Origin: Bacillus sp. CGMCC 1.16541
Lineage (GTDB): Bacteria > Bacillota > Bacilli > Bacillales > Bacillaceae_H
NCBI RefSeq assembly: GCF_003184905.1
Contig: NZ_QFRU01000025.1
Coordinates: 1 to 64,000 of the forward strand
Direction of reading: 5' to 3'
DNA length: 64,000 nucleotides
Of the stretch, positions 31,126 to 39,326 are shown one piece after another (the first letter of the stretch is position 1; each line of letters starts with the position of its first letter). Made by a program: the position numbers and the translations under genes. The notes under the pieces are model-generated. The model saw nothing but the letters and a program-made list of their open reading frames with translations, had not been told where the DNA came from and made no database searches.

Positions 31126-32019
31126 TTATTGTTGAATTGCTTTTCGCACAAATCCTTCCGACTTATCAAGTTGACGTAATGCTTCTTCATAGCTCATGTT
31201 CGTTAAGGCCATGACAATGGCTGCTTTCACATTGCCATTTGCTTGTTCAAAGTAAGAAGCGGCTGTCTCTAAGTCTAAGCCTGTCGCTTGACTAATAATT
31301 CCTTTTGCACGATGATGAAGTTTTTCATTCGTTGTTTGAACATCAACCATTAAGTTTTGATACGCTTTACCTAACCCAATCATCGTTGCTGTTGAAATCA
31401 TATTCAGTAGTAGTTTTTGTGCAGTTCCTGCTTTTAAGCGAGTAGAGCCAGTTAGTACTTCATGTCCTGTTACAACTTCAATGGCATGTTGAGCATACTC
31501 ACTAATGACCGCGCTTTCATTACACGCAATACTACCTGTTGTTGCACCTACTTCATTGGCGTATTGCAAAGCACCAACGACATAAGGTGTACGACCACTT
31601 GCAGCAATTCCGATGACAACATCGTGTTTTGATAGTTGAAGATTTTCTAAGTCTTGCTTTCCAGCTTCTTTTGAATCTTCTGCGCCTTCAACAGCTTCTG
31701 TAAATGCCTTTTGACCACCTGCAATTACGCCAACGACTAAATGAGGTGAAACACCAAACGTTGGAGGACACTCAGCAGCATCGAGTACACCTAGTCTGCC
31801 ACTTGTACCTGCACCAATGTAAATTAATCGTCCACCTTGTTTAATGGAAGCAATGGTTTTAGTTACCACTTGTTCAATCGTTGGAATGACTTTGCTAATC
31901 GCTTCTGGCACAGTGCGATCTTCTGCATTCATCGTTTGCAGAATGTCAAACACACTCATTTCGTCTAGATTCATTGTGTTTTTGTTGCGTTGCTCAGTTG
32001 CTAATTTCTCTAGATTCAT
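31126..32019 (-). CDS. murQ: N-acetylmuramic acid 6-phosphate etherase
   Basis: A 297-residue SIS-domain lyase that cleaves the lactyl ether of MurNAc-6-P to GlcNAc-6-P and D-lactate. Motifs: RLIYIGAGTSGRLGVLDAAE, CPPTFGVSPHLVVGVIAGG, the catalytic Glu region AVEGAEDSKEAG, and GSTRLKAGTAQKLLLNMIST. A C-terminal UBA-like segment is present (ANGNVKAAIVMALTNMSYEE). First gene of the operon. Length matches known MurQ (about 300). Confidence 0.94.
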   Translation of the reverse strand: MNLEKLATEQRNKNTMNLDEMSVFDILQTMNAEDRTVPEAISKVIPTIEQVVTKTIASIKQGGRLIYIGAGTSGRLGVLDAAECPPTFGVSPHLVVGVIAGGQKAFTEAVEGAEDSKEAGKQDLENLQLSKHDVVIGIAASGRTPYVVGALQYANEVGATTGSIACNESAVISEYAQHAIEVVTGHEVLTGSTRLKAGTAQKLLLNMISTATMIGLGKAYQNLMVDVQTTNEKLHHRAKGIISQATGLDLETAASYFEQANGNVKAAIVMALTNMSYEEALRQLDKSEGFVRKAIQQ

Positions 32020-32150
32020 GATTTCCCCTACTTTTTTAGAATATATAAGATTAATAGTGCTTACTTCAACAAAAGAAAGCCCTTACTTATTGAAGTTGTT
32101 TTCATTATACGCCACAAAGAAATAAAATATCAATATTTTTTATTAATAAT

Positions 32151-32165
32151 TGAAATTTTATTTCA
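32151..32165. promoter_or_regulatory. Candidate MurR operator
   Basis: TGAAAT-TTT-ATTTCA is a perfect palindrome upstream of murQ, inside a longer imperfect inverted repeat (GAAATAAAAT near 32119 to ATTTTATTTC). RpiR/MurR regulators commonly use TGAAA/TTTCA-type sites. The distance (about 130 bases from the start codon) makes this tentative. The rest of 32020-32480 holds AT-rich spacer, a weak reading-frame remnant (32173-32333) and the DUF3817 promoter. Confidence 0.35.
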
Positions 32166-32374
32166 TACAATGAAAATGGACGTTAGAAAAAGAACGTTTA
32201 GATGGGACACCACTTTCTCTTGATCTATTAAAATGGTTAAATTCCATAAAAAAATGTGATAGAGTACATGAGATAAGAGGTTCTTTTCCTAGTTTGACTC
32301 AGCCCTTTATCTCCTCTGTTTTATGTGTCTAAATAAGGACAAATTGTGAAATTTCATTTTAAACTCCCTATTCG

Positions 32375-32404
32375 TTGTTGCGTGCATTGTATCTATGGTA
32401 GAAT
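32375..32404 (+). promoter_or_regulatory. Probable sigma-A promoter of the DUF3817 gene
   Basis: TTGTTG (32375-32380) and TAGAAT (32399-32404), spacer 18, about 78 bases before the start codon. Confidence 0.4.
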
Positions 32405-32481
32405 AACGTTGATTTTTATCGTCAAAACTTGTATTCAATGTATCTTGAAATCTATTTATTTTCGTAACAGGAGGAACACCT

Positions 32482-32778
32482 ATGACATTCAGCTCGACCA
32501 TTGGACGACTTCGGTTAGTCGGCTTATTAGAAGGAATCTCTTATTTAGTACTGCTGTTTCTTGCGATGCCATTAAAATATTTTATGGACATTCCTGAAGC
32601 CGTATCCATCGTAGGTGCTGCTCACGGTGCTTTATTTGTTGCTTACGTCTTAGCCATTGCACATGTTCAAATTGCTCATCGCTGGTCATTATGGCATTCG
32701 ATTAAAGCATTTATCGCTGCGTTTATTCCATTTGCTACATTTATTTTGGACAAAGAATGGAAAAAAGAACAAAAATAA
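32482..32778 (+). CDS. DUF3817 (YdzA-like) membrane protein
   Basis: A 98-residue protein with three membrane helices: RLVGLLEGISYLVLLFLAMP, VSIVGAAHGALFVAYVLAIA and HSIKAFIAAFIPFATFIL. The motif GxxEGxSYLxLLFxAMPLKY and HGALF identify DUF3817, the family of B. subtilis YdzA. ACAGGAGGAAC precedes the ATG. Function unknown. Monocistronic with a strong terminator. Confidence 0.85.
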   Translation: MTFSSTIGRLRLVGLLEGISYLVLLFLAMPLKYFMDIPEAVSIVGAAHGALFVAYVLAIAHVQIAHRWSLWHSIKAFIAAFIPFATFILDKEWKKEQK

Positions 32779-32808
32779 GAAGGAGCTGTCGGCTCCTTCT
32801 TATTTTTG
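32771..32808. terminator. Bidirectional terminator
   Basis: AAAAATAAGAAGGAGC pairs with GCTCCTTCTTATTTTT at converging gene ends. Confidence 0.92.
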
Positions 32809-33162
32809 TTCTGCGAAATCTTGAATCGTTTTCCACCATTTATAAGAGTTCGGTTTGAGCAATCGACCAATTTCCTCAGCGTCAATATGTTGTTCTGGCA
32901 AGATTCGGTTCATCGTCTCAAACAGTCCAATTGTGACTGCCTCTTTGACATGCGCTTCGCCTTCGACGTATAGACGCTCAATCAGGTTGAAAACATCACG
33001 TTCTTTTTCAAGTTGATGGTTATATTGAAGTGAAATAAGGTGAGAAGCAAATCGAGTAAGCTCGTGGACAAGCACCTCTTTATCGGTTACTTCTGTGACA
33101 TTAGGGTCATAAGATGGACACGCTTCTTTTAATAATGAGATGACTTCTTCTTTTGTAATCAT
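32800..33162 (-). CDS. Helical protein of unknown function (DUF7674-like)
   Basis: A 120-residue acidic helical protein: EEVISLLKEACPSYDPNVTE, HELTRFASHLISLQYNHQLE, ERLYVEGEAHVKEAVTIGLF and a Trp-containing C-terminus (NSYKWWKTIQDFAEQ). The arrangement resembles DUF7674-type proteins, often linked to toxin-immunity loci, but no toxin gene is nearby and the match is by eye only. ATG with AAGGGG upstream. Monocistronic. Confidence 0.6.
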   Translation of the reverse strand: MITKEEVISLLKEACPSYDPNVTEVTDKEVLVHELTRFASHLISLQYNHQLEKERDVFNLIERLYVEGEAHVKEAVTIGLFETMNRILPEQHIDAEEIGRLLKPNSYKWWKTIQDFAEQK

Positions 33163-33504
33163 CGTTTGTTCCCCTTTCTCAGTAACAAATGCTTGTTCGA
33201 TTATTATATCTCTATCATACCACTACTTTCAAATAATCAACCTTTACAACTTCGTTAAAAGTGTTACAGTTCTTCCAATGGTCTTATATAAGACTTTTTT
33301 GTTACTTGATCGTGTCACACGCTCGCTTCTATCAACAGAACGCATTAATAGTTCTATGTTGACAAACAAAAACGAAGTGGAAAAAGAGCTATCATTTAAT
33401 TCTTGAAGAACAGTTGCGATGATAACGGAAAGTTTTACAATTTTATATACATGAACAGATTGCTTGAAGTATAGAGAGGGATTTTTCAGATATATCCTTT
33501 TAAC
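33163..33504. other. Intergenic spacer without a supported gene
   Basis: AT-rich sequence between two minus-strand genes. A plus-strand frame running through 33140-33406 ends in a peptide (STERINSSMLTNKNEVEKEL) that looks coding but has no ribosome site or recognisable family. No clear promoter was resolved. Confidence 0.4.
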
Positions 33505-33557
33505 AATGAGAGGCTAGACCATTGCAGAATTTACCTGCATGGATCTAGCCTCTCATT
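33505..33557 (-). terminator. Hairpin at the end of the membrane-protein gene
   Basis: AATGAGAGGCTAGA pairs perfectly with TCTAGCCTCTCATT; on the minus strand it follows the stop codon at 33559, with only a short T-run after it. Confidence 0.7.
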
Positions 33558-33558
33558 A

Positions 33559-34002
33559 TTAAGCACTCACTGTCGTTAACGTTGCAACAATTGCAATAAT
33601 AGGGAAAGCTGAAATAAGTGCCATTTCGATGAACATAAATTTTGTAAGGAACGAATTGAATCGTGTGTCACTTTGACGACTTAGTACAGATTGGTTTGTT
33701 TGAAACACCATAAAGACCGTTCCAATCCATACAATAACCGCAACTGTCAATGGTTCGAAGCTCACATTTTCCGCTGCCTCCATCCCCATAAAACCAATCA
33801 CAACAAGAATAAGTGGTACAATTTCTAAAACGGCGTGTTTAATAAAGAATGGTGTCTGTTCTTTAATAAGCTTTTTATATACCTCGTCTTCTTCTCCACC
33901 CTCGGCAATGATGTTTTCAACGCGTTGCATGGTGCTACGATAAATAAATAACATCCCAACCGTTGCAATCACAGCGGCTAAAACGAAATACCAAACAACC
34001 AT
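33559..34002 (-). CDS. Integral membrane protein of unknown function
   Basis: A 147-residue protein with four membrane helices: WYFVLAAVIATVGMLFIY, AVLEIVPLILVVIGFMGM, PLTVAVIVWIGTVFMVF and TKFMFIEMALISAFPIIAIV. A cytosolic loop after helix 1 is charged (QRVENIIAEGGEEDEVYKKL). ATG 34002 has AGGGAGG upstream, and the longer frame is rejected. The arrangement recalls c-subunit-like helical hairpins but no ion-binding motif proves this. Monocistronic. Confidence 0.7.
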   Translation of the reverse strand: MVVWYFVLAAVIATVGMLFIYRSTMQRVENIIAEGGEEDEVYKKLIKEQTPFFIKHAVLEIVPLILVVIGFMGMEAAENVSFEPLTVAVIVWIGTVFMVFQTNQSVLSRQSDTRFNSFLTKFMFIEMALISAFPIIAIVATLTTVSA

Positions 34003-34121
34003 ATAACAACCTCCCTTTCTCCTCTTGTTTGAGTCTATCTTATAGTGTGTTGACGTACACATTCTGTACCATCTTACCCGATATGTACGGATGACTCAAT
34101 ACGGAATTGGAAGGTTCTTAT

Positions 34122-35003
34122 TTATTGTTTGATCGTGGTTTCATATTCATATTGCATCATCGTACTCACATGTTCTTTTTCTTTTGCATCAATGAAGTAG
34201 TACCAGATTCCGTCCATCATCTGAACTTCTCCCTTTGCAACAACGGGTTCAATGGTTGGCACTCCGTTTTTAACCATCTGATAGACCATGATCATATCGC
34301 TCATCCCAACGTTCGTATCCACTTCGTTTTTGGCTACTGTCAGTAACTCTGGAAGGTGTGTCACTAAGTCAGTATCCAACACTTTTGCTAGCATCGCTTT
34401 TAGTACTTCACGTTGACGCTTATTCCTTCCTAAGTCGCCTTCAGGATCTTCTTTACGCATGCGTACATAGGCTAACGCTTCCTCACCATTTAATGTAAGG
34501 TTCCCCTTCTCAAACGTGTGCTGTTGAAACGTAAACGTAAATTCATTTTCAACTTCAATGCCACCTAAGATGTTCACAATGTCTTTAAAGCCGTTCATAT
34601 CTATTTTCATATAATAATCAACAGGAATATGTAAAAACTTCTCCACTGTCTGTACCGTCATATCGATGCCACCATATGCGTATGCATGATTGATTTTTTC
34701 ATACGTTCCTTTTCCAACAATTTCAGCACGCGTGTCTCTTGGAATTTGCAAAAGCCTTGCTTCATTAGTAGTAGGATTAACACTTGCGAGCATTAAGACA
34801 TCGGAACGACCTTTATCATGATCACGTTCATCTACTCCCATCAATAACATGGTAAAAGGCTTGGAAACTGACTTTTGTGATTCGTTCTTTTCTGTATGAT
34901 GTTGACTTTCTGTTGAAGCTTCTTTTTCATTGACTAAAAATAAAACGGTTAGTGCTGTCGCGACAAGTACACAAATGGATAGCCATGAATGATATCGTTT
35001 CAT
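34122..35003 (-). CDS. LCP-family cell-wall glycopolymer transferase
   Basis: A 293-residue LytR-CpsA-Psr protein: one N-terminal membrane helix (WLSICVLVATALTVLFLV), a polar linker, and the LCP domain with FTMLLMGVDERDHDKGRSDV, LQIPRDTRAEIVGKG, EKINHAYAYGGIDMTVQTVE and the conserved Arg cluster VRMRKEDPEGDLGRNKRQRE. It transfers teichoic acid-like polymers to peptidoglycan. The core is closer to the TagU/LytR archetype (PRDT) than the 0.5-1.4 kb paralogue. Monocistronic. Confidence 0.92.
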   Translation of the reverse strand: MKRYHSWLSICVLVATALTVLFLVNEKEASTESQHHTEKNESQKSVSKPFTMLLMGVDERDHDKGRSDVLMLASVNPTTNEARLLQIPRDTRAEIVGKGTYEKINHAYAYGGIDMTVQTVEKFLHIPVDYYMKIDMNGFKDIVNILGGIEVENEFTFTFQQHTFEKGNLTLNGEEALAYVRMRKEDPEGDLGRNKRQREVLKAMLAKVLDTDLVTHLPELLTVAKNEVDTNVGMSDMIMVYQMVKNGVPTIEPVVAKGEVQMMDGIWYYFIDAKEKEHVSTMMQYEYETTIKQ

Positions 35004-35077
35004 AAGCTCACGCCCTTCTAAACCTTTTTACTTCATCTATTGGTTTAGAACGGTGTTTTCATACCTCACTTTCATAC

Positions 35078-35111
35078 AAAAAAGAGCACAACCTTGACGT
35101 TGTGCTCTTTC
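35078..35111. terminator. Bidirectional-looking terminator
   Basis: AAAAGAGCACAAC pairs with GTTGTGCTCTTT; on the minus strand it follows the DUF2642 gene. Confidence 0.82.
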
Positions 35112-35130
35112 TATACCGTTATATCAATTG

Positions 35131-35403
35131 TTACTGAGGTTTAATCCATACAATTTCAGCGATTCGAATGAAAAAGGATTTACCAGAAGACTCCACAACG
35201 ACATGGTCACGTTGGATATCAACAACTTTTCCACTTACTTGTCCTTTTGTCGTTTGAAAAGTAGCTTTCTTTCCTTTTAGTGTGTTTAATACACGCACAA
35301 CCTCTGCATCGACTGGTGACACTTGAATCGGTTGACCTTTAATACTAATAGGAAATGCTTGATCTGTTAATCCTCTTAATAACTCTCGAAGACGATCAGT
35401 CAT
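35131..35403 (-). CDS. DUF2642 (YuzF-like) protein
   Basis: A 90-residue protein with an SH3/LSM-like beta fold: LNTLKGKKATFQTTKGQVSG, VVDIQRDHVVVESSGKSFFI and the terminal RIAEIVWIKPQ, which is the DUF2642/YuzF signature ('PFFIRxxxIVWVxP'). ATG 35403 follows GAGGTG by nine bases. DUF2642 proteins are often linked to spore coats in Bacillaceae, but no role is proven. Monocistronic. Confidence 0.78.
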   Translation of the reverse strand: MTDRLRELLRGLTDQAFPISIKGQPIQVSPVDAEVVRVLNTLKGKKATFQTTKGQVSGKVVDIQRDHVVVESSGKSFFIRIAEIVWIKPQ

Positions 35404-35536
35404 AATGTTCATCACCTCACTTCTCTATTAATCTATGAAAAAATTAATAGAGTTGTGAGGGACAAGCGTTGAATTTTAGTAAAATGGGGCTCTTTTTAAG
35501 AAATCGATTTAAACACAACTTCCTTTCGAAAAGAGC

Positions 35537-35977
35537 CTACTTTAATGACTTTAAAAACACATAACTTGGACGTGTATAATCCATTTTTTCTTCATAAAAT
35601 CGATGAGCATCAACGCGGTGATTAGCCGACGATAATGCTACATGCATACAATTGTTCTCTTTTCCCCATTGTTCAACGAATGAAAGTAGCTGTTCACCAT
35701 ACCCTTTTGAACGATGGTCATCGCTTGTGACTAAATCATACACGTAGACGTGACGGCCATAATAAAGGTTGGTGACGATAATCACTCCGGCTACAGCAAC
35801 AACCTCGTCTTCTTCATATAAAGCAAATAATTGATAGCCTTCTTGTTTCATTTCTCCAACAGTTTGTAAAAACGTGTCCTCCGTTAAATGCGGTCGAAGC
35901 TGACGCATAACTGGAAATGCTTTTACTACTTCTTCTGTAGACAATAATTGTTTTATGTTAACTAATTCTTGATTCAC
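35537..35977 (-). CDS. GNAT-family N-acetyltransferase (second of a pair)
   Basis: A 146-residue acetyltransferase with acetyl-CoA motif [20 protein letters not shown] (HRSKGYG) and C-terminal [20 protein letters not shown], ending [12 protein letters not shown]. Start GTG with AAAGGGG upstream; its first 20 bases overlap the end of the upstream acetyltransferase gene, implying translational coupling. Substrate unknown. Confidence 0.87.
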   Translation of the reverse strand: MNQELVNIKQLLSTEEVVKAFPVMRQLRPHLTEDTFLQTVGEMKQEGYQLFALYEEDEVVAVAGVIIVTNLYYGRHVYVYDLVTSDDHRSKGYGEQLLSFVEQWGKENNCMHVALSSANHRVDAHRFYEEKMDYTRPSYVFLKSLK

Positions 35978-36518
35978 TTTCGGTTTCCCCTTTCAATTTG
36001 TACCATTCATCTTCTAACATACTCATTTCAATTAAACTCCAATAAGTGTCATCCATTTTTCGGATATCACGAAACAGCCCTTCTTTTACAAACCCCACTT
36101 TTTCATAGGCCTGAACAGCTTCCTTATTAAAATCAAATACACCTAATGAAATACGATGTAATCCAAGCTCTTCAAAGCCAAACTTCATCATTTCCTTCAT
36201 CATTGCTTGCCCGTATCCTTTTCCTCTTGCTTCTTTTTCTCCTACTAATACACGACCAATTCGACCTGATCCATTATCATGTTGTACTTGCATAATCGAG
36301 ATATGACCAATTGTTTGACGAGTTTGTGGATCGACAACCGCAAAAATATACCGATCCGAACCAGCTACATTGGCTCCTTTTACATAGTTTTTTAACTGTT
36401 TTTTTGTTAGTGGATATGTAAAACTGGTGCCACCCCATTGCATCGCAAATTCTTTTGAAGGAATCCAGTCGATTAGTTGCTGAAAGTCTTTTTTTGTAAA
36501 TTCACGCAAAATCACCAT
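35958..36518 (-). CDS. RimJ/RimL-type N-acetyltransferase (first of a pair)
   Basis: A 186-residue [24 protein letters not shown] at the N-terminus, strand [20 protein letters not shown], acetyl-CoA loop [20 protein letters not shown] and [20 protein letters not shown] plus [20 protein letters not shown], typical of the RimJ/RimL branch. It overlaps the downstream GNAT gene by 20 bp; both form a two-gene operon. Substrate unknown, possibly a protein N-terminus or small amine. Confidence 0.87.
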   Translation of the reverse strand: MVILREFTKKDFQQLIDWIPSKEFAMQWGGTSFTYPLTKKQLKNYVKGANVAGSDRYIFAVVDPQTRQTIGHISIMQVQHDNGSGRIGRVLVGEKEARGKGYGQAMMKEMMKFGFEELGLHRISLGVFDFNKEAVQAYEKVGFVKEGLFRDIRKMDDTYWSLIEMSMLEDEWYKLKGETESESRIS

Positions 36519-36622
36519 CGCATATCCTCCTTTTATAGCCTTTGTTACATCTATAAGTATCTAAATTTTTAGAATATATGCTATTTTATCAAATTTTTCA
36601 TTTAGTTGGCAATGAGATAGAC

Positions 36623-36660
36623 AAAAAGACCACTCGCGTTATCGTGGCAAGTGGTCTTGT
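36623..36660 (-). terminator. Terminator overlapping the end of the secreted-protein gene
   Basis: AAAGACCACT pairs with AGTGGTCTTT; A- and T-runs on both sides. Confidence 0.8.
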
Positions 36661-36661
36661 T

Positions 36662-37069
36662 TCATAATTTTAATTCTTGCTTTAGTTTTGTAACATCATG
36701 TGAAAACTCAAAGAAAAATGAGCGGTTTTCATTATCAAAAACCATTAGTATTGGTTCTTGGTCCTTGCTAATGACAATGATTACTTCGCTTGTTAACACA
36801 TCAATCCCTGTTGCTTTTACAGGAATGGCTGGATCAAGAGGTACTTTTACAAGGTAACCCGTTTTAGGAATAGGGCTTACTTTTTTAAAAATACCTGTCA
36901 TTGATTTCACACTTTTTTGTGCTTCAGCTTGAAGAGTCGGTGTCATTGCGACCGATTTTTCCACTTTCCCCTTTTCAATGTTAAACACTTCTACCTTAGG
37001 CGTTTGAGCGTAGACAGTAGAACAAACGAATAACATGAATAGAAGTGCGATACTTGTTTTTTTTATCAT
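36662..37069 (-). CDS. Small secreted protein of unknown function
   Basis: A 135-residue exported protein with signal peptide IKKTSIALLFMLFVCSTVYA and predicted cut before QTPKV. The mature part (KVEVFNIEKGKVEKSVAMTP, GYLVKVPLDPAIPVKATGID, PILMVFDNENRSFFFEFSHD) looks like a small alpha/beta domain. ATG 37069 is chosen since AGGTGTTG precedes it. Homolog-like proteins are frequent in Bacillaceae but uncharacterised. Monocistronic. Confidence 0.75.
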   Translation of the reverse strand: MIKKTSIALLFMLFVCSTVYAQTPKVEVFNIEKGKVEKSVAMTPTLQAEAQKSVKSMTGIFKKVSPIPKTGYLVKVPLDPAIPVKATGIDVLTSEVIIVISKDQEPILMVFDNENRSFFFEFSHDVTKLKQELKL

Positions 37070-37145
37070 ATACAACACCTCATTTATCAGTATGAGCGAG
37101 GGCTATATGCATTATGCTTCTTTACGACTACCACTTTGTGTCAGT

Positions 37146-37403
37146 CTACTGTAAAAATGTTGTAACGACCATCATAACGAGGCCAAATAGAACGGCAACT
37201 CTTTTGGTCGTTTTGTTCGTTGATGGTCGTAAAAACAAACTAATCACAAAGCCAATGGGTAAAACAAAGCCATTGAACGTGAACGTAAAGCTACCAAGCA
37301 AATAATACCCAATAAGCTTCGGCTATAGATAAATCTCTTCTTCGTCACGATTGTAATGAAGCAATAAAAAGCCAAGAATGACAACTAAAAAGATAATCAT
37401 CAT
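37146..37403 (-). pseudogene. Small two-helix membrane protein gene with in-frame amber stop
   Basis: From ATG 37403 (AGAGAGGTG upstream) the frame encodes a membrane helix (MMIIFLVVILGFLLLHYNRD), then EEEIYL and a TAG at 37323-37325. It continues in the same frame as PKLIGYYLLGSFTFTFNGFV, a second and third hydrophobic segment and a basic loop (FLRPSTNKTTKRV) to TAG at 37146. The intact reading would be about 85 residues. A single nonsense change is the simplest explanation; the short 26-residue peptide could also be the product. Confidence 0.5.
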
Positions 37404-37567
37404 TGCACCTCTCTTTGCTTGTTTATATGAATCGTCAAAACCGAAAAACATTCTCTGTTTTTTCATGTTTATTCACATTCTTATAAGAAACAACCCTTTT
37501 CATGTCATGTTTTTAGACTTGTCTCGATAAGATAGTGTAAAAGGACATGTACAATGGAGGTGAGAGG

Positions 37568-38347
37568 ATGTCATGGTTTGAAGCCTTTATTTTAGGAATT
37601 ATTCAAGGGTTAACGGAGTTTTTACCTATTAGTAGTACGGGGCATTTATACTTAGGAAGACATGTATTTGGACTCGATGAAGCAGGTTTATATTTAGATA
37701 CGATGCTTCATATTGGCACGCTCATTGCTGTGTTTGTTTTTTATAAGCGAGAGTTTTTGCATATTCTTAGGAAGCCATTTAGCAAATTAACGTTTCTTTT
37801 AATCGTCGGAACCATTCCAGCTGTTGTGATTGGCTTAGCGTTTAAAGATTACTTTGAAGGCATTTCGAAAACGGGGGTAACAATTGGATGGGAGTTTTTA
37901 GCGACAGGTTTGTTTTTATGGTTTGCTGATGGCATTAAGAACGGCTATAAAAAGATGGATGACATTTCATATGGTGATGCACTTTTTATCGGTACGTTTC
38001 AAGCCGCTGCCATTTTCCCTGCTGTATCGCGCTCCGGTTTAACTATTGCTGCCGCGTTAATACGAAAGTTAGACCGTGAAACAGCTGCGTATTTTTCATT
38101 TTTACTTTCGACACCGGCCATTTGCGGAGCAGTCATCCTTCAATTAAGTGATGTTGTAACAGGTCACGCAGAGCGAATTTCGTTCTTCTCTCTTTTTATC
38201 GCAACATTATCGGCTGCCATTTTCGGTTACATCGCGGTGAAATGGATGATTAATTATTTAAAAAAACGTTCACTCAAAGTGTTTGCTGTGTACGTGTGGG
38301 TTCTTGGAATTATCGTACTCGCTTGTCAATATACGGGGGTATTTTAA
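37568..38347 (+). CDS. uppP: Undecaprenyl-diphosphate phosphatase
   Basis: A 259-residue BacA/UppP membrane phosphatase that regenerates undecaprenyl phosphate for wall synthesis. Motif 1 is GIIQGLTEFLPISSTGHLYL near residue 12; motif 2 contains FPAVSRSGLTIAAALIRKLD. About seven membrane helices. ATG 37568 follows GGAGGTGAGAGG. It is directly followed by a small membrane-anchored protein gene (stop TAA and next ATG adjacent), so the two are cotranscribed. Confers tolerance to bacitracin in relatives. Confidence 0.94.
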   Translation: MSWFEAFILGIIQGLTEFLPISSTGHLYLGRHVFGLDEAGLYLDTMLHIGTLIAVFVFYKREFLHILRKPFSKLTFLLIVGTIPAVVIGLAFKDYFEGISKTGVTIGWEFLATGLFLWFADGIKNGYKKMDDISYGDALFIGTFQAAAIFPAVSRSGLTIAAALIRKLDRETAAYFSFLLSTPAICGAVILQLSDVVTGHAERISFFSLFIATLSAAIFGYIAVKWMINYLKKRSLKVFAVYVWVLGIIVLACQYTGVF

Positions 38348-38674
38348 ATGAAACGAAATCAAAAAATGGTAACCGGTGTATTCCTTCTTGTGATTGTCAT
38401 CGCACTTGGCTTTTTTGACGCTCATTCGTGGAGTGCCTTAGACCAGCCAAAACCATTGATGGCAGAAGAAGAAACCATTATGGTGTCAAATGAAGAAAAA
38501 CCTGAAGAACAAACAATTGAATTTGAACAAGTTCTTGTTCATAAAGAAGAAGTCGATGGGTACCTTGTAGAGACTTATCAAGAGCATGAAATCGTACGAG
38601 ACAAAGACGGTGAACTTATTGACTTGGTTCCAACGGACCATTATGATTATATTCGCTATAAACTAAATGAGTAA
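38348..38674 (+). CDS. Small membrane-anchored acidic protein, downstream of uppP
   Basis: A 108-residue protein with a single N-terminal membrane helix (MVTGVFLLVIVIALGFFDAH) and an acidic extracytoplasmic part (AEEETIMVSNEEKPEEQTIE, YLVETYQEHEIVRDKDGELI). Its ATG directly abuts the uppP stop codon, so translation is coupled. No known family; the location suggests a helper at the cell surface, but this is inference. Confidence 0.7.
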   Translation: MKRNQKMVTGVFLLVIVIALGFFDAHSWSALDQPKPLMAEEETIMVSNEEKPEEQTIEFEQVLVHKEEVDGYLVETYQEHEIVRDKDGELIDLVPTDHYDYIRYKLNE

Positions 38675-38680
38675 GTAGCA

Positions 38681-38735
38681 AAGAAAAGCCAAACGAGTTC
38701 GTCTAGTCATGACCGATTCGTTTGGCTCTTCTTTT
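38681..38735. terminator. Bidirectional terminator
   Basis: AAGAAAAGCCAAACGA pairs with TCGTTTGGCTCTTCTT; it overlaps the 3' end of the lipoprotein gene on the minus strand. Confidence 0.8.
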
Positions 38736-39249
38736 GTTGCACTAGTCGAAAGATGTCTTTGTACAAGTTGTTTAACTCTTTTTCATTTTTGGCTTTAAAA
38801 CCCCACGTCTCAAACGTTGACGAAGATTTTTTCATACGTCCGTATGCATATGTAACATCGTCGCTAGTTGGTTGATTGCTGTAGATCAACGATTGATCGG
38901 ACTTTGTATAATACGGTTGATTGACCCCTACATAAAAGACAGGAATCTTAACGGTGGCAAAGAACTGAGCGTACTTTGGCTTTTCAGCCTCATTTACCTG
39001 TTCAGCAGTAATTAAAATCGCATCTAATGACAAAGATTGTTCCATTATTAATTCATCGAGTGCTATCACTTTCATTGTGACGCCGCTTACTTCAACATCA
39101 GGCTCCTCTCCAACTACTCCAATGGTGATTGGCATTGACAAAGCACTTGCTTGAAGGACGGTGAAATGGTTGTTTAAACGTGGTAAACAACCTGCGCTAA
39201 TCGTAAAAACCAACACAGAGATACACGCAATAATAAGTTTCCTATTCAT
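38707..39249 (-). CDS. Putative lipoprotein of unknown function
   Basis: A 180-residue protein with signal peptide KLIIACISVLVFTISAGCLP and lipobox SAGC (Cys 21). The mature part alternates strands and helices (MPITIGVVGEEPDVEVSGVT, DAILITAEQVNEAEKPKYAQ, FFATVKIPVFYVGVNQPYYT) and resembles a small Rossmann-like domain. It lies 77 bases after the upstream membrane protein gene on the same strand. Family not recognised. Confidence 0.68.
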   Translation of the reverse strand: MNRKLIIACISVLVFTISAGCLPRLNNHFTVLQASALSMPITIGVVGEEPDVEVSGVTMKVIALDELIMEQSLSLDAILITAEQVNEAEKPKYAQFFATVKIPVFYVGVNQPYYTKSDQSLIYSNQPTSDDVTYAYGRMKKSSSTFETWGFKAKNEKELNNLYKDIFRLVQQKKSQTNRS

Positions 39250-39326
39250 ACTTTTTCTTCCTTCATCTACATAATATTGGATTTAGTATACCTCTAATTA
39301 AATCGAAAATAAACGGTAAACATTTC

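Noticed and set aside
33140-33406. 88-codon plus-strand frame
   Set aside because: It overlaps the start of a supported minus-strand gene, lacks a ribosome site and has no recognisable family.
34122-35003. Idea that the two LCP genes are a recent duplication
   Set aside because: The two proteins differ in most residues outside core motifs and in N-terminal layout, so they are old paralogues.
37114-37305. 63-codon plus-strand frame
   Set aside because: It is antisense to a better-supported broken membrane-protein gene with a ribosome site on the minus strand.
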